Positions 20,701 to 29,944 are shown, counted from the first letter of the stretch. The stretch: 64,000 bases of DNA from Flavobacteriales bacterium (GCA_002718035.1 PBCX01000003.1:100035-164034); one strand, 5' to 3'. Notes: a model not told the origin generated them from the letters alone. Numbers and translations: made by a program.

Positions 20701-21298
20701 TATTACAAACCTAGTCCCAGTGTTAAATTCTTATTGGTTAATGATTCATGTATCAATAATTACTTCAAGTTACGGTTTTCTTGCTCTAAGCGCCTTTTTA
20801 GGGCTTTTAACATTGTTTTTAATAATTTTCGTTCGTAAATCTAATTTTGTTAAAGTAAATGATGAAATTAAAAGATTAGTTGGTATTAATGAAATATGTA
20901 TGGTTATTGGCTTATTTTTATTAACTGTCGGAACCTTTTTAGGTGGGGTTTGGGCAAATGAATCCTGGGGGCGTTACTGGGGATGGGACCCAAAAGAAAC
21001 TTGGGCATTAATTAGCGTTGTTGTATACTCAATTATTTTACATGTTCGTTTAGTATCGAATAAACGATTTAAATATTTATTCAGTGTACTATCGGTAATT
21101 GGTTTTTCGTCAATTATTATGACTTATTTTGGTGTTAATTTTTATTTATCAGGTCTCCATTCATATGCCAATGGTGAACCTCCTCCAGCTCAGTCTTGGA
21201 TATTAATAACTACAATTTTTACATTAATACTCATAATTTTATCGGGCATAAGATTTAATTATACTTTTTTAACATATAATAATTCTAAAAACAAATAA
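17795..21298 (+). CDS. Fused ResB/CcsA cytochrome c biogenesis protein
   Basis: N-terminal ResB-like segment; C-terminal CcsA segment with WANESWGRYWGWDPKETWALI (WWD tryptophan-rich motif). Confidence 0.93.
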   Translation: MVTRFLKFFLSIYSSIFFLFVFAVCMAVATFIENDFGTIEAKILVFNSLWFELILIILTIIFIYNIFNYKLYLKKKIPILLLHLSFIFILFGAGITRYISQEGTMPITEGETENTFISTEAYLDFEFHDTKKQWKMFPKKLLLSQLKDNFFKVSTKDFKNREVILSYNDFIADHSLKLNDLVFKSKFEILKANMNDPSSQEILNKNILHPFKKMTPYFINNNAFLLRAIQNQDNKKILELITSGKEVSYLFEGDYLEKGGVSFSYNNSIEADVNILNNTVNEDFIKNEQQVSDLLKLNIKYLDFDTIISLDGAIGIVGEPIYFNLDSLFFKISYGSREIDLPFSIKLNDFQMERYPGSDSPSSYASEISVIPSLKNSNDKKFDYRIYMNNILNYKGYRFFQASYFPDESGTILSVNQDRLGTFVTYLGYFLLLLAVIWVIISRSTRFGTLSKRLNSKNKTIKTSKFNKIIKSTLVLFLFYSTQILSYDQDSILFNLNKISVENSSYFSNVLIEDNDGRIKPFQTLSSDILRKISRKQSLSYNYDGQSLKMNADQILLGMLLFPSDWMKIDLITVGRNQKVKNIFPIKKEFFSYWDFWKPGLKIDFPPTSFNELDTTIFSSKESANLNDFDFSFYKELNGHINLTLDAGFINISSPDTIKYMILNGENEGIKGVIFPNQNFSFQQKVVFTIQRGEKKIIFVPSLDLRAFNYRLKDYVEIAYAKKPGLRNKFDNAIIDLDERFNICHIIFNSIYRTIDSSSDVHLNFFPKELPKENSDKNLKKVILNEKWTFDKKYKASTFFSSIKQSIESLNDLEFRSIVDDIIFYQRDNADQIIPSKSKIELEIFYNKVNPFHFSRLLLFYILFGFLFLVILIFEIFNRENRLIKIFILFFKSTIFLGFIFHTTFLIFRAIISGHAPWSDAYESLIFISWATLLSGFIFTKKSNFSLAGSSIVGAILLLVANLNWINPAITNLVPVLNSYWLMIHVSIITSSYGFLALSAFLGLLTLFLIIFVRKSNFVKVNDEIKRLVGINEICMVIGLFLLTVGTFLGGVWANESWGRYWGWDPKETWALISVVVYSIILHVRLVSNKRFKYLFSVLSVIGFSSIIMTYFGVNFYLSGLHSYANGEPPPAQSWILITTIFTLILIILSGIRFNYTFLTYNNSKNK

Positions 21299-21312
21299 TT
21301 TTTTTATATAAA

Positions 21313-21861
21313 ATGAAATTAATAATTTTCTTTATGTTTTGCTTTTTTTGTAACTCTCAGTCTAATACTAATTATAATAAACAATCATTTTATGATCACA
21401 AAGCAGAAATGATTAACGGTGAATTTTTAGATTTTTCATCTTTAAAAGGAAAAAAAGTCTTAATAGTTAATACTGCTTCGTACTGTGGTTTAACATCACA
21501 ATACAAAGATCTTGAATCTTTGTATAAGAAGTATAAAGACTCTGGTTTTGAAATTCTTGCTTTTCCTTCCAATAATTTTGGTAAACAAGAACCTGGTACA
21601 AATAATGATATTGCTACTTTCTGCGAATCAAATTATTCAACATCATTTATATTAATGTCTAAAATTGAAGTTAAGGGAAAAAATATTCATCCAGTATATA
21701 GGTGGTTAACAAAAAAAGAATTAAATGGTGTAAAGAGCTCCTCTGTTAAATGGAATTTTCAAAAATATTTAATTGATGAAAATGGAAATTTTATTGAGTA
21801 TTATAATCCATATACTTCACCAAAATCTAAAAAAATAACAAATTGGATAGAAGGAATTTAA
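21313..21861 (+). CDS. Glutathione peroxidase-family thiol peroxidase (Cys type)
   Basis: LIVNTASYCGLTSQYKDLESLYKKYKDSGFEILAFPSNNFGKQEPG...VKWNFQKYLID. Confidence 0.93.
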   Translation: MKLIIFFMFCFFCNSQSNTNYNKQSFYDHKAEMINGEFLDFSSLKGKKVLIVNTASYCGLTSQYKDLESLYKKYKDSGFEILAFPSNNFGKQEPGTNNDIATFCESNYSTSFILMSKIEVKGKNIHPVYRWLTKKELNGVKSSSVKWNFQKYLIDENGNFIEYYNPYTSPKSKKITNWIEGI

Positions 21862-22580
21862 ATCAAAACGTTGACATTCTAGTTTTTGGAGCTCATCCTG
21901 ACGATATTGAGTTATCATGTTCGGGTACAATTTTGAAACATATTGATCTTGGCTATAGAGTTGGTCTAATTGACTTAACAAGGGGAGAATTAGGGACTAG
22001 AGGAAGTAAAAAAATAAGGGATAAGGAAACTAAAATAGCTACATCATTAATGAATACTTCTTTTAGAATTAATTTGAACATGAAAGATGGTCTTTTTAAC
22101 ATTAGTGATGATAATAAATTAAAAGTTATTTCCTTAATAAGATCAGCAAAACCAAAAATTGTTATTGCAAATTCTGAAAATGATAGACATCCAGATCATG
22201 GACGCGCTGCTGAATTAATAAAAACTTGCTGTTTTTTATCTGGATTGGAAAAAATAACTACACAGTATGATAATCAAATTCAAGATACTTGGAGGCCAGA
22301 ACAATTGTTTTATTATATACAATATAATCAGATTACACCTGATGTAATAATTGATATTTCTAATTATTTTGATAAAAAAATGGAAATTATTAAATCTTAT
22401 TCTTCTCAGTTTTATAATCCAAAATCGAAAGAAACTAAAACTGTAATTTCTGAAAAAAATTTTTTAGAAAGTATAGATTACAGATCAAAAGACCTGGGGA
22501 GAATTATAAATGTAAAACATGCTGAAGGATTTAAGTCAGAAAGAATATTATCTATTAACAACTTATTTGATTTAAATTAA
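21843..22580 (+). CDS. bshB1: Bacillithiol biosynthesis N-acetylglucosaminyl-malate deacetylase BshB1-like
   Basis: VDILVFGAHPDDIELSCSGTILK...DLTRGELGTRG...ANSENDRHPDHGRAAELI; LmbE/PIG-L fold motifs. Starts inside the gpx end (19-nt overlap). Confidence 0.88.
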   Translation: MDRRNLNQNVDILVFGAHPDDIELSCSGTILKHIDLGYRVGLIDLTRGELGTRGSKKIRDKETKIATSLMNTSFRINLNMKDGLFNISDDNKLKVISLIRSAKPKIVIANSENDRHPDHGRAAELIKTCCFLSGLEKITTQYDNQIQDTWRPEQLFYYIQYNQITPDVIIDISNYFDKKMEIIKSYSSQFYNPKSKETKTVISEKNFLESIDYRSKDLGRIINVKHAEGFKSERILSINNLFDLN

Positions 22581-23189
22581 TCAAATAACTTTAGTTTCAA
22601 ATAATTTTATGTTTTCTAAGAATCCTTCTAAAACATCATTTTCTTTGACAGTAGAAACTCCAGAGGGGGTTCCTGTAAAAATTATATCACCTTTCTTTAA
22701 AGTGATAAAATTTGATACATAACTTATGACTTTGTTAAAATTATTAATCATGGATTTGCTATTTCCATTTTGTACTATAATTCCATTTTTTTTTAATGAA
22801 AAGTTTAAATTATTAATATCAAATTTATCTTTTTTAATAAAAGTTCCTATTGTTGCTGATCCGTCAAAGGATTTAGCTGCTTCCCACGGTAAGCCTTTCT
22901 TTTTTAGATTATTTTGTAAATCTCTAGCAGTAAAATCTATTCCCACACTTATTTCTTCGAAATATTTATGAGCGTATTTTTCTTGAATGAATTTTCCGAC
23001 TTTATTTATTTTCAAAATAATTTCAATTTCATGCTCAATATTGTTAGAAAAATCTGGAATAAAAAAAGGTTGACCTTTAATTGATATAGCAGTCTCAGGT
23101 TTTAAAAAAAAAATAATTTCTTTTTGAAATGAGTTACTTAGCTCTTTTATGTGATCAGCATAATTTCTACCAATGCAAATAATTTTCAT
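22581..23189 (-). CDS. Fumarylacetoacetate hydrolase (FAH) family protein
   Basis: MKIICIGRNYADHIKEL...GIDFTARDLQNNLKKKGLPWEAAKSFDGSATIG...GDIIFTGTPSGV. Confidence 0.9.
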   Translation of the reverse strand: MKIICIGRNYADHIKELSNSFQKEIIFFLKPETAISIKGQPFFIPDFSNNIEHEIEIILKINKVGKFIQEKYAHKYFEEISVGIDFTARDLQNNLKKKGLPWEAAKSFDGSATIGTFIKKDKFDINNLNFSLKKNGIIVQNGNSKSMINNFNKVISYVSNFITLKKGDIIFTGTPSGVSTVKENDVLEGFLENIKLFETKVI

Positions 23190-24508
23190 ATTGATCTGTT
23201 ATTATCAAAAGATTCCAGATAGTGAGCAACTCTTTTTAAAAAACTTCCTCCAAGGGCACCATCAACTACTCTATGATCGTATGAAAGTGATAAGAAGACT
23301 TTATGTCGTATGCCAATAAAATCACCATGTTCAGTTTCAACAACAGATGGTTTTTTTTGTATCACCCCCGCAGCAAGTATTGCTACTTGAGGTTGGTTGA
23401 TGATAGGAGTTCCCATAATACTTCCAAAGCTCCCAACGTTAGTAAAAGTAAATGTTCCTCCTGCTGTGTCATCAGGATTTAATTTACCTTCTCTTGCTCT
23501 TTTTGCTAAATCGTTAACAGATTTAGTGAGACCTAATAGATTTTTTTCATTTCCATTTTTAATTACGGGAACTATAAGATTTCCATCTGAAAGGGCTGTA
23601 GCCATACCAATATTAATATTTTTATGTTTAATAATTTTGGTTCCGTTAACGGAAATATTAATCATTGGAAAATCTAAGATAGCTTTAATAATTGCTTCAA
23701 TTATAATAGGAGTAAATGTTATATTCTGACTTTCTCTTTCTTTAAATTTTTCTTTTATACTATTTCTCCATGTAACAATTTCGGTCATATCTACTTCATT
23801 GAATGATGTAACGTGAGCAGATACAGATTTACTCATTGTCATATGATCAGCAATCATCTTTCTCATTCTACTCATTTCAATGACTTCGTTGTTTTCAAAT
23901 TTTTCGGGTGAAATTAAATTATTATTTTCTTCTATTTGCGTATTTAAAATTGGTTGATTTTTCTGCTTTTCATTAGCTGGTGAATCTTTTGTTTTTAAAT
24001 AATTTAAAATATCGTTTTTTGTCACCCTATTATTTTTACCAGAGCCTTGAATTTTTTCTAGTTCATCATTTGAAATATTTTCTTTTTTCGCAATATTTTT
24101 TACCAATGGAGAAAAAAACTTATCAGATTTATTTGAGATTAATTTATTATTAATAATTTCTTTGGAAGAATTAAATTCTTTTTCAATTTCTTTTATTGAT
24201 TCATTTAAATTGGATTGATTTTCAATAGGTTGAGTAGATTTTTTTTCATTTGTCTCATCATCATTACTGTTAGTTTCAATTATTGCAATAGTTTCACCTA
24301 CTTTTACGACATCATTTTCAGAAAAGAATATTTCATGTAATTTTCCTTCAACAGAGGATGGTATTTCAGAATCTACCTTGTCTGTAGCAATTTCCACAAC
24401 TGTTTCATCAACTGATATAGGATCACCTATTTTCTTTTGCCAACAAATAATTGTTGCCTCAGCAACACTTTCACCCATTTTAGGCATTTTTAACTCTATT
24501 TTTCCCAT
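23186..24508 (-). CDS. 2-oxo acid dehydrogenase E2 (dihydrolipoamide acyltransferase)
   Basis: Lipoyl motif VEIATDKVDSEIPS, peripheral-subunit-binding domain, catalytic LSYDHRVVDGALGG. Confidence 0.92.
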   Translation of the reverse strand: MGKIELKMPKMGESVAEATIICWQKKIGDPISVDETVVEIATDKVDSEIPSSVEGKLHEIFFSENDVVKVGETIAIIETNSNDDETNEKKSTQPIENQSNLNESIKEIEKEFNSSKEIINNKLISNKSDKFFSPLVKNIAKKENISNDELEKIQGSGKNNRVTKNDILNYLKTKDSPANEKQKNQPILNTQIEENNNLISPEKFENNEVIEMSRMRKMIADHMTMSKSVSAHVTSFNEVDMTEIVTWRNSIKEKFKERESQNITFTPIIIEAIIKAILDFPMINISVNGTKIIKHKNINIGMATALSDGNLIVPVIKNGNEKNLLGLTKSVNDLAKRAREGKLNPDDTAGGTFTFTNVGSFGSIMGTPIINQPQVAILAAGVIQKKPSVVETEHGDFIGIRHKVFLSLSYDHRVVDGALGGSFLKRVAHYLESFDNNRSI

Positions 24509-24574
24509 TTTAATTTAGAATCGATTTTCAAAATTAATAAAATATAATAATTGAATGTTTTTGTAGCTAAATAA

Positions 24575-26176
24575 TTAATCAATTTTTTTTAAAGTATATA
24601 ATTCACCTTTTGAGTTTTTTGAATCACTTCCAATAATGAATTTACCACCCTCAGGAACAATTTTTATTTTCATATTGTATTTATTCAAAAATGATATTTT
24701 TTTAATTATATGATTGAAAGATATATTTTTTGAACAGAAAATTATTTCATTTATAGAATGAATATTTATTGATTTAATTATTTCATCTTTTAATTTTTTA
24801 AAATCTTTTTCGGAACTTATTTTCAAGCAATTTATATGAGTAATTTTCATTTTTTCGTTTATTGTTTTGTTAATAAGATTTTTTACTTTCTTGAATTGAA
24901 ATTCATCACCAATAATTGCAATTTTTTTATCAATTTTTTTGAAATTGCTAATCCCAATAATTCCTAAAATTTTTCTATATAATGTTAGTGAAAAAATTGT
25001 CCAAATTAAATTTAAAACTATTAGTGTTCTTGAAATCCTATATTCTTCAGGAAGAAGAGCATAAATAATCAGTATAATGATACTTGCAATAAGAGTTCCT
25101 TTAATTATTTTGTTGATTTTAACATACTTTTCATATCCCCTGTTAATAAAAATAAAAAAAATTGACACTGCAATACATACCGGTACTGTAATGCTCATAA
25201 ATTCATTTGGTAATATTTTTTGTTCTCCAATTAAGCTCAAGGAGTATTTCTCCCAGGTAACTTTTAGTATCTTTGAGCCAAAATAAATTATCATTATATC
25301 AACTAATGTATATATAGTTTCATCAAAAAACCTTTTTAAAACTGAAATTGTAGCCCTAAAATAAATTGCAAAATGAATAATGAAGTAAAAAAATAGAGCG
25401 TTTTTTCCTTTGAAATGCTTGTTAGAAAATATACTCATTGCTTTGTAAAATAAGTAAACATAATTCATGCTTCCTTTTTTTGTGCTTTCCCCTTTATAGT
25501 GAATTATTTTTGTCTTTGGAAAATAATAATTTTTATACCCTGCGTTTTTTATTCTATAAGATAAATCAATATCTTCTCCATACATGAAAAATTTTTCATC
25601 TAGTAAACCAACTTTTTTCACAATATTTTTTTTTGTTAAAAAAAAAGCCCCTGATAAAACATCAACTTCATGTGTCTTATTTTCATCTAAGTAACTTAGA
25701 TGATACTGACCAAAAGTTTTTGATTTTGGAAATATGTAACTGAGTCCAAAAATTTTATAAAATGCAATAATAGGGGAGGGAAAAGATCTTTTAGATTCTG
25801 GTAAGAAATTCCCATTACCATCAATCATTTTTACACCTAAGCCTCCAATATTTTCTTTTCTTTTCATAAATAAAATACATTTATTTAATGTATCTTCTTC
25901 AAGTAATGTGTCTGGGTTGAGTAATAAAATATACTTACCTTTCGCTTTTTTTATTGCTTGATTATTGGCTCTAGAAAATCCAACATTTTTTTTATTTTTG
26001 ATAAGTTTATATTCTGAAAATTTACTTTCCACCATTTCGACAGATCCGTCAACAGAGTTGTTATCAACTATAAGTACCTCAGTTTTGATTTTTTTAGATG
26101 ATAGTTGAACAGAGTAGAGACATTGTTCTAAAAAGTATTTTACATTATAATTAACAATAATAATTGAAAGAGTCAT
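24575..26176 (-). CDS. Glycosyltransferase family 2 fused to membrane segments and a C-terminal nucleotide-binding-like domain
   Basis: MTLSIIIVNYNVKYFLEQCLYSV...LLLNPDTLLEEDTL; C-terminal KIAIIGDEFQFKKVKNLI...INEIIFCSKNISFNHIIKKISFLNKYNMKIKIVPEGG resembles the CoA-binding-like domain of sugar-phosphate transferases. Confidence 0.8.
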   Translation of the reverse strand: MTLSIIIVNYNVKYFLEQCLYSVQLSSKKIKTEVLIVDNNSVDGSVEMVESKFSEYKLIKNKKNVGFSRANNQAIKKAKGKYILLLNPDTLLEEDTLNKCILFMKRKENIGGLGVKMIDGNGNFLPESKRSFPSPIIAFYKIFGLSYIFPKSKTFGQYHLSYLDENKTHEVDVLSGAFFLTKKNIVKKVGLLDEKFFMYGEDIDLSYRIKNAGYKNYYFPKTKIIHYKGESTKKGSMNYVYLFYKAMSIFSNKHFKGKNALFFYFIIHFAIYFRATISVLKRFFDETIYTLVDIMIIYFGSKILKVTWEKYSLSLIGEQKILPNEFMSITVPVCIAVSIFFIFINRGYEKYVKINKIIKGTLIASIIILIIYALLPEEYRISRTLIVLNLIWTIFSLTLYRKILGIIGISNFKKIDKKIAIIGDEFQFKKVKNLINKTINEKMKITHINCLKISSEKDFKKLKDEIIKSINIHSINEIIFCSKNISFNHIIKKISFLNKYNMKIKIVPEGGKFIIGSDSKNSKGELYTLKKID

Positions 26177-26790
26177 TTCTCAAGTGTTGTTTCGAATAAT
26201 TGCCTATTAGTAAGTGATCTACCAAGGGTAATCTCATCAGTGTACTCTAATTCATCTCCAATTGAAATTCCTCTGGACATTGTAGTGATTTTAACATTAT
26301 AATTCATAATTTTTTTATAGATAAAAAAATTAGTTGTTTCTCCTTCCATAGTTGTACTTAAAGCTAAAATAATTTCATCAATTGGATTTTTTTTAATTCT
26401 TTCAATTAATGAATTAATATTTAAATCATTTGGGTTTATTCCCTCCATTGGCGATATTAATCCTCCTAGAATGTGATACAATCCTTTATATTCATTTGTG
26501 TTTTCGATTGCAATTAAATCTCTAAAATCACGAATTACACAAATTATTTTTTTATTTCTTGAATAATCATTGCAAATTTTACAAATTCTTTCTTCAGAAA
26601 TATTATAACAAGATTCACAATAATTTATTTTATCTACTAATTCTTTTAATGAATTAGAAATTGTATGTACTTCTTCTTTTTCTTTCTTTATTAAATTGAG
26701 AACAAGTCTTAGAGCTGTTCTTTTCCCAATTCCAGGCATAGAAGAAAGTGCATTAACAGCATTTTCTATTAACTTTGAAGAAAAATTCAT
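26173..26790 (-). CDS. recR: Recombination protein RecR (true start probably 26790, not 26868)
   Basis: MNFSSKLIENAVNALSSMPGIGKRTALRL; zinc finger CESCYNISEERICKIC; Toprim region YKGLYHILGGLISPMEGI. Confidence 0.94.
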   Translation of the reverse strand: MNFSSKLIENAVNALSSMPGIGKRTALRLVLNLIKKEKEEVHTISNSLKELVDKINYCESCYNISEERICKICNDYSRNKKIICVIRDFRDLIAIENTNEYKGLYHILGGLISPMEGINPNDLNINSLIERIKKNPIDEIILALSTTMEGETTNFFIYKKIMNYNVKITTMSRGISIGDELEYTDEITLGRSLTNRQLFETTLEK

Positions 26791-26848
26791 ATAATCAAAA
26801 ATAGTTAAACAATTATTAAATACTTGTTCTATATAAAATTTATTTCTA

Positions 26849-28306
26849 ATGACTGAACTATTAACCATATTAGTATTAGTATTTTATTTTTCATTTTTAT
26901 ATCTAATATCTAAATGGACCAAAGGGAATGAAGATAATGATACTTTCTTTATAGGTAAGAGAAATTCTCCATGGTACATAGTTGCCTATGGCATGATTGG
27001 TGTCTCTTTATCTGGTATAACATTTTTATCTGTTCCAGGGTGGGTAAAAGCTAAAGAGTTTTATTATATGCAAATGGTTTTAGGTTTTGTTCCAGGCTAT
27101 TTTTTTGTTGCCTATGTACTTATGCCAATTTATTATAGAATGAAAGTTTATTCAATTTATGAGTATTTAAAGGATAGATTTGGTTATTTTTCTCATAAAT
27201 CAGGTGCTTTTTATTTTTTCTTATCTAGAACTTTAGGAGCTTCATTGAGATTGTTTTTAGTTGCTAAAGTTTTAGATATATTATTTTTCAATTCATTAAA
27301 CATTCCTTTCTTTGTCACTACTTTATTTACTATATTTTTAATTTGGCTTTATACTCATAAAGGTGGTATTAAAACAATTATTTGGACAGATACCTTACAG
27401 ACTACCTTTATGTTATTAACTGTACTCATATGTATTTATGTGATATTTAGGGATTTAGAGTACACCTCAGTTATTCAAAGTATTAATAAAAATCAACTTG
27501 ATTTAAATTTTTTTCTATTTGATAATTTTGACGATAGTAGAAACTTTTTCAGATACTTTTTTTCCGGTATGTTTATTTCAATTGCAATGACAGGTTTAGA
27601 TCAAGATATGATGCAAAAAAATTTATCATGTAAAAATATAAGAGAAGCTCAACGAAATATGATTTGGTTCAGTTTTGTTTTAGTTTTCGTTAACCTTTTA
27701 TTTTTATATTTAGGTTCTCTTTTATATGAATATGCATTTCTAAATAAAATTATTGCAGAAGGTGATGACTTATTTGTTGCTGTCATAAAAAGTGAAAAGC
27801 TAGGTATGTTTGTATTTATAACATTTCTTTTAGGCTTAATGAGTGCTGCATATTCGAGTGCTGACTCTGCTTTAACTTCATTAACAACATCTTTTTGTGT
27901 TGATTTTCTAGAAATGAAAAAAAATAACAGCAAGGAAAATAAGTTGAAAAGAAAAAAGGTTCATTTATTTATTTCTTTACTTTTATTTATAGTCATTCTT
28001 ATGGTTAACTATTTAAATAATGATAATATCATTTCTACATTATTCACTTTAGCTTCATATACATATGGTCCGTTACTAGGTTTATTTTTCTTTGGTATTT
28101 TTACAAAAAGATATATATATGATAATTATACTCCATATATTGTTGTTATCGCTCCTCTGTTAACGTTTATGCTAAGCGTTTATGATGAATTTTTAATAAA
28201 TTTTAATTTTGGTTATGAATTACTGGCAGTAAATGGTTTAATTACATTTACAGGTCTACTACTCATTAGTAGGTCTAAGTCCGACCTTTTTGATTCAAAA
28301 GGTTAG
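26849..28306 (+). CDS. Sodium:solute symporter (SSS) family protein
   Basis: FFIGKRNSPWYIVAYGMIGVSLSGITFLSVPGWV; GLMSAAYSSADSALTSLTTSFCVDF. Confidence 0.92.
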   Translation: MTELLTILVLVFYFSFLYLISKWTKGNEDNDTFFIGKRNSPWYIVAYGMIGVSLSGITFLSVPGWVKAKEFYYMQMVLGFVPGYFFVAYVLMPIYYRMKVYSIYEYLKDRFGYFSHKSGAFYFFLSRTLGASLRLFLVAKVLDILFFNSLNIPFFVTTLFTIFLIWLYTHKGGIKTIIWTDTLQTTFMLLTVLICIYVIFRDLEYTSVIQSINKNQLDLNFFLFDNFDDSRNFFRYFFSGMFISIAMTGLDQDMMQKNLSCKNIREAQRNMIWFSFVLVFVNLLFLYLGSLLYEYAFLNKIIAEGDDLFVAVIKSEKLGMFVFITFLLGLMSAAYSSADSALTSLTTSFCVDFLEMKKNNSKENKLKRKKVHLFISLLLFIVILMVNYLNNDNIISTLFTLASYTYGPLLGLFFFGIFTKRYIYDNYTPYIVVIAPLLTFMLSVYDEFLINFNFGYELLAVNGLITFTGLLLISRSKSDLFDSKG

Positions 28307-28991
28307 TATTTCTTTTAATTGCTCGTAAAATAATTGTAACTGTTATGGTTATTACTAAGATAGTCAACCATTTTCTATCAATTAAATTATTTGAATTAAG
28401 TTTTAAATTGATTAATGTACTGATGTAAAAAAAGGAAAATATAGTTGCTAATAAAGATGAATATTCTCTTTTCAATATAGTTTTTATTGACAACGAATAT
28501 TTATCACTTTTATATTTTTTAAATGAAGGAAAAAATCCAGGTGTTCTCTTTTTCCATTCTATAAAAGAATTTCCAAATTTTTTGAAAAGAAATTTTTCTT
28601 CTGTTTTTATAATTTTTCCGTAATAAAAAAAGAAAAAAAAACTCAATAAAATCGTAAAAAAAGTATTTAAGGAAAAAATTGAAATACCTAGCCAAATCAA
28701 ATAATTTCCAAAGTACAATGGGTTTCTGGTTATTGAATAAATTCCTTTTGTATTTATTTTTTTAGCAATTTGCTTCGATCTATTTCTTCCAGATGTTCCT
28801 CCGGGAGTTTTTCCAACAGTGTAAAATCTGATTAATAATCCAAAAAAACTTATGATAATTGATATAATATTATTTGTTACAATTGTTTTGTTAGAAAAAG
28901 AAGAGTAATCTGTTTTCCAAATAAATGGAATTACCAATAAAAACAATAAAATTGGAATTTGTCCTCTGTATTTAAATAAAAAATCACCCAT
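28275..28991 (-). CDS. Isoprenylcysteine carboxyl methyltransferase/PEMT-like membrane methyltransferase
   Basis: GKTPGGTSGRNRSKQIAKKINTKGIYSITRNPLYFGNYLIWLG...KTEEKFLFKKFG: RNPxYxG...E motif family. Confidence 0.78.
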   Translation of the reverse strand: MGDFLFKYRGQIPILLFLLVIPFIWKTDYSSFSNKTIVTNNIISIIISFFGLLIRFYTVGKTPGGTSGRNRSKQIAKKINTKGIYSITRNPLYFGNYLIWLGISIFSLNTFFTILLSFFFFFYYGKIIKTEEKFLFKKFGNSFIEWKKRTPGFFPSFKKYKSDKYSLSIKTILKREYSSLLATIFSFFYISTLINLKLNSNNLIDRKWLTILVITITVTIILRAIKRNTNLLNQKGRT

Positions 28992-29008
28992 TTTTTTAAA
29001 TTTATATT

Positions 29009-29602
29009 ATGAAAATTATATTTACTTTTTTCCTTCTCTCACTTTTTTCTTTTTCCCAATCATTAAATTACGATTATTCAGTTACATTTGGCAATCACGT
29101 TATTGCAATTAATGAAATTAATTACGATTTTCAAGAAGGTGATTTGATAGGATGTTTTTTTATTAATTCAATTGGAGATCTACAATGTTGTGGATCTGTT
29201 TCTTATGACAATGAAGAGGTGGTATATATTTCAGTATGGCCTGATGATCCATTTACACCATATCAAGAAGGCTTTTTTGATGGAGATCAAATTATTTTGT
29301 CTTTTTTTTTATGTAATAATGAAGAATATATATCATCATATGGTTCATTGTATTTTAATGATACCCTGAGCTCTTTAAATCAAGATGAAATTTCGTTTGT
29401 CACTAACGGATTAAGTATTTTTGAAGTTTTTATCTATGAACCTCCAAATTGTGATTCATATTTAATAAACCAGAAAATCGATAAAAAAAAAATCAAAACA
29501 CTTAATTTTTTAGGTCAGATATTTGATTCTAGTTATATAAATTTTCCATTTTTTGTTTTATATGATGATGGTACTGTTGAAAAAAAGTTTTTTTTTAGAT
29601 AA
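29009..29602 (+). CDS. Secreted protein with candidate T9SS-type C-terminal tail
   Basis: Signal peptide MKIIFTFFLLSLFSFSQS; tail KTLNFLGQIFDSSYINFPFFVLYDDGTVEKKFFFR resembles short T9SS sorting tails. Confidence 0.65.
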   Translation: MKIIFTFFLLSLFSFSQSLNYDYSVTFGNHVIAINEINYDFQEGDLIGCFFINSIGDLQCCGSVSYDNEEVVYISVWPDDPFTPYQEGFFDGDQIILSFFLCNNEEYISSYGSLYFNDTLSSLNQDEISFVTNGLSIFEVFIYEPPNCDSYLINQKIDKKKIKTLNFLGQIFDSSYINFPFFVLYDDGTVEKKFFFR

Positions 29603-29682
29603 AAAAACTCCAATTAATATCTGATAATTAAATTATATTTCATTATATTCACAGAGAATAATAACTAAAAAAATTAAAGATT

Positions 29683-29877
29683 ATGGGATATTCACATAAA
29701 AATAGTAAAGGAGTAACTTACTATTTACACTCAAAAGATGTAACTCTTAGAGGAGGAAGAAATCAAACAATTTATTATTTTGCTAGAGATGAAAGATCTA
29801 ATTCATGCGATCTTCCAGCAGGCAAACAAGTTGTTGAAAGTTCAAGAACTGGACTTCCTCTAGTTAAAAAAGCGTAA
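29683..29877 (+). CDS. Small conserved-looking hypothetical protein (64 aa)
   Basis: MGYSHKNSKGVTYYLHSKDVTLRGGRNQTIYYFARDERSNSCDLPAGKQVVESSRTGLPLVKKA; followed by an intrinsic terminator. Confidence 0.75.
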   Translation: MGYSHKNSKGVTYYLHSKDVTLRGGRNQTIYYFARDERSNSCDLPAGKQVVESSRTGLPLVKKA

Positions 29878-29893
29878 GTTTAATCTTATGTAT

Positions 29894-29927
29894 AAAAAGG
29901 GGGACTTTTATAGTCCCCCTTTTTTTT
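29894..29927. terminator. Intrinsic, probably bidirectional terminator
   Basis: AAAAAGGGGGACT-tttat-AGTCCCCCTTTTTTTT: 8-bp GC-rich core plus A/T tracts, between convergent genes. Confidence 0.93.
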
Positions 29928-29944
29928 GCTTAAATTATTTTTAA

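Noticed and set aside
21475-21500. Selenocysteine in the GPx-like protein
   Set aside because: Active-site codon reads Cys (NTASYCGLTSQ), no in-frame TGA.
23397-23729. 110-aa + ORF
   Set aside because: Antisense to E2 acyltransferase catalytic region; mirror of conserved codons.
26791-26868. N-terminal 26-aa extension of RecR in ORF track
   Set aside because: Overlaps the divergent symporter start; internal ATG at 26790 fits the RecR N-terminus.
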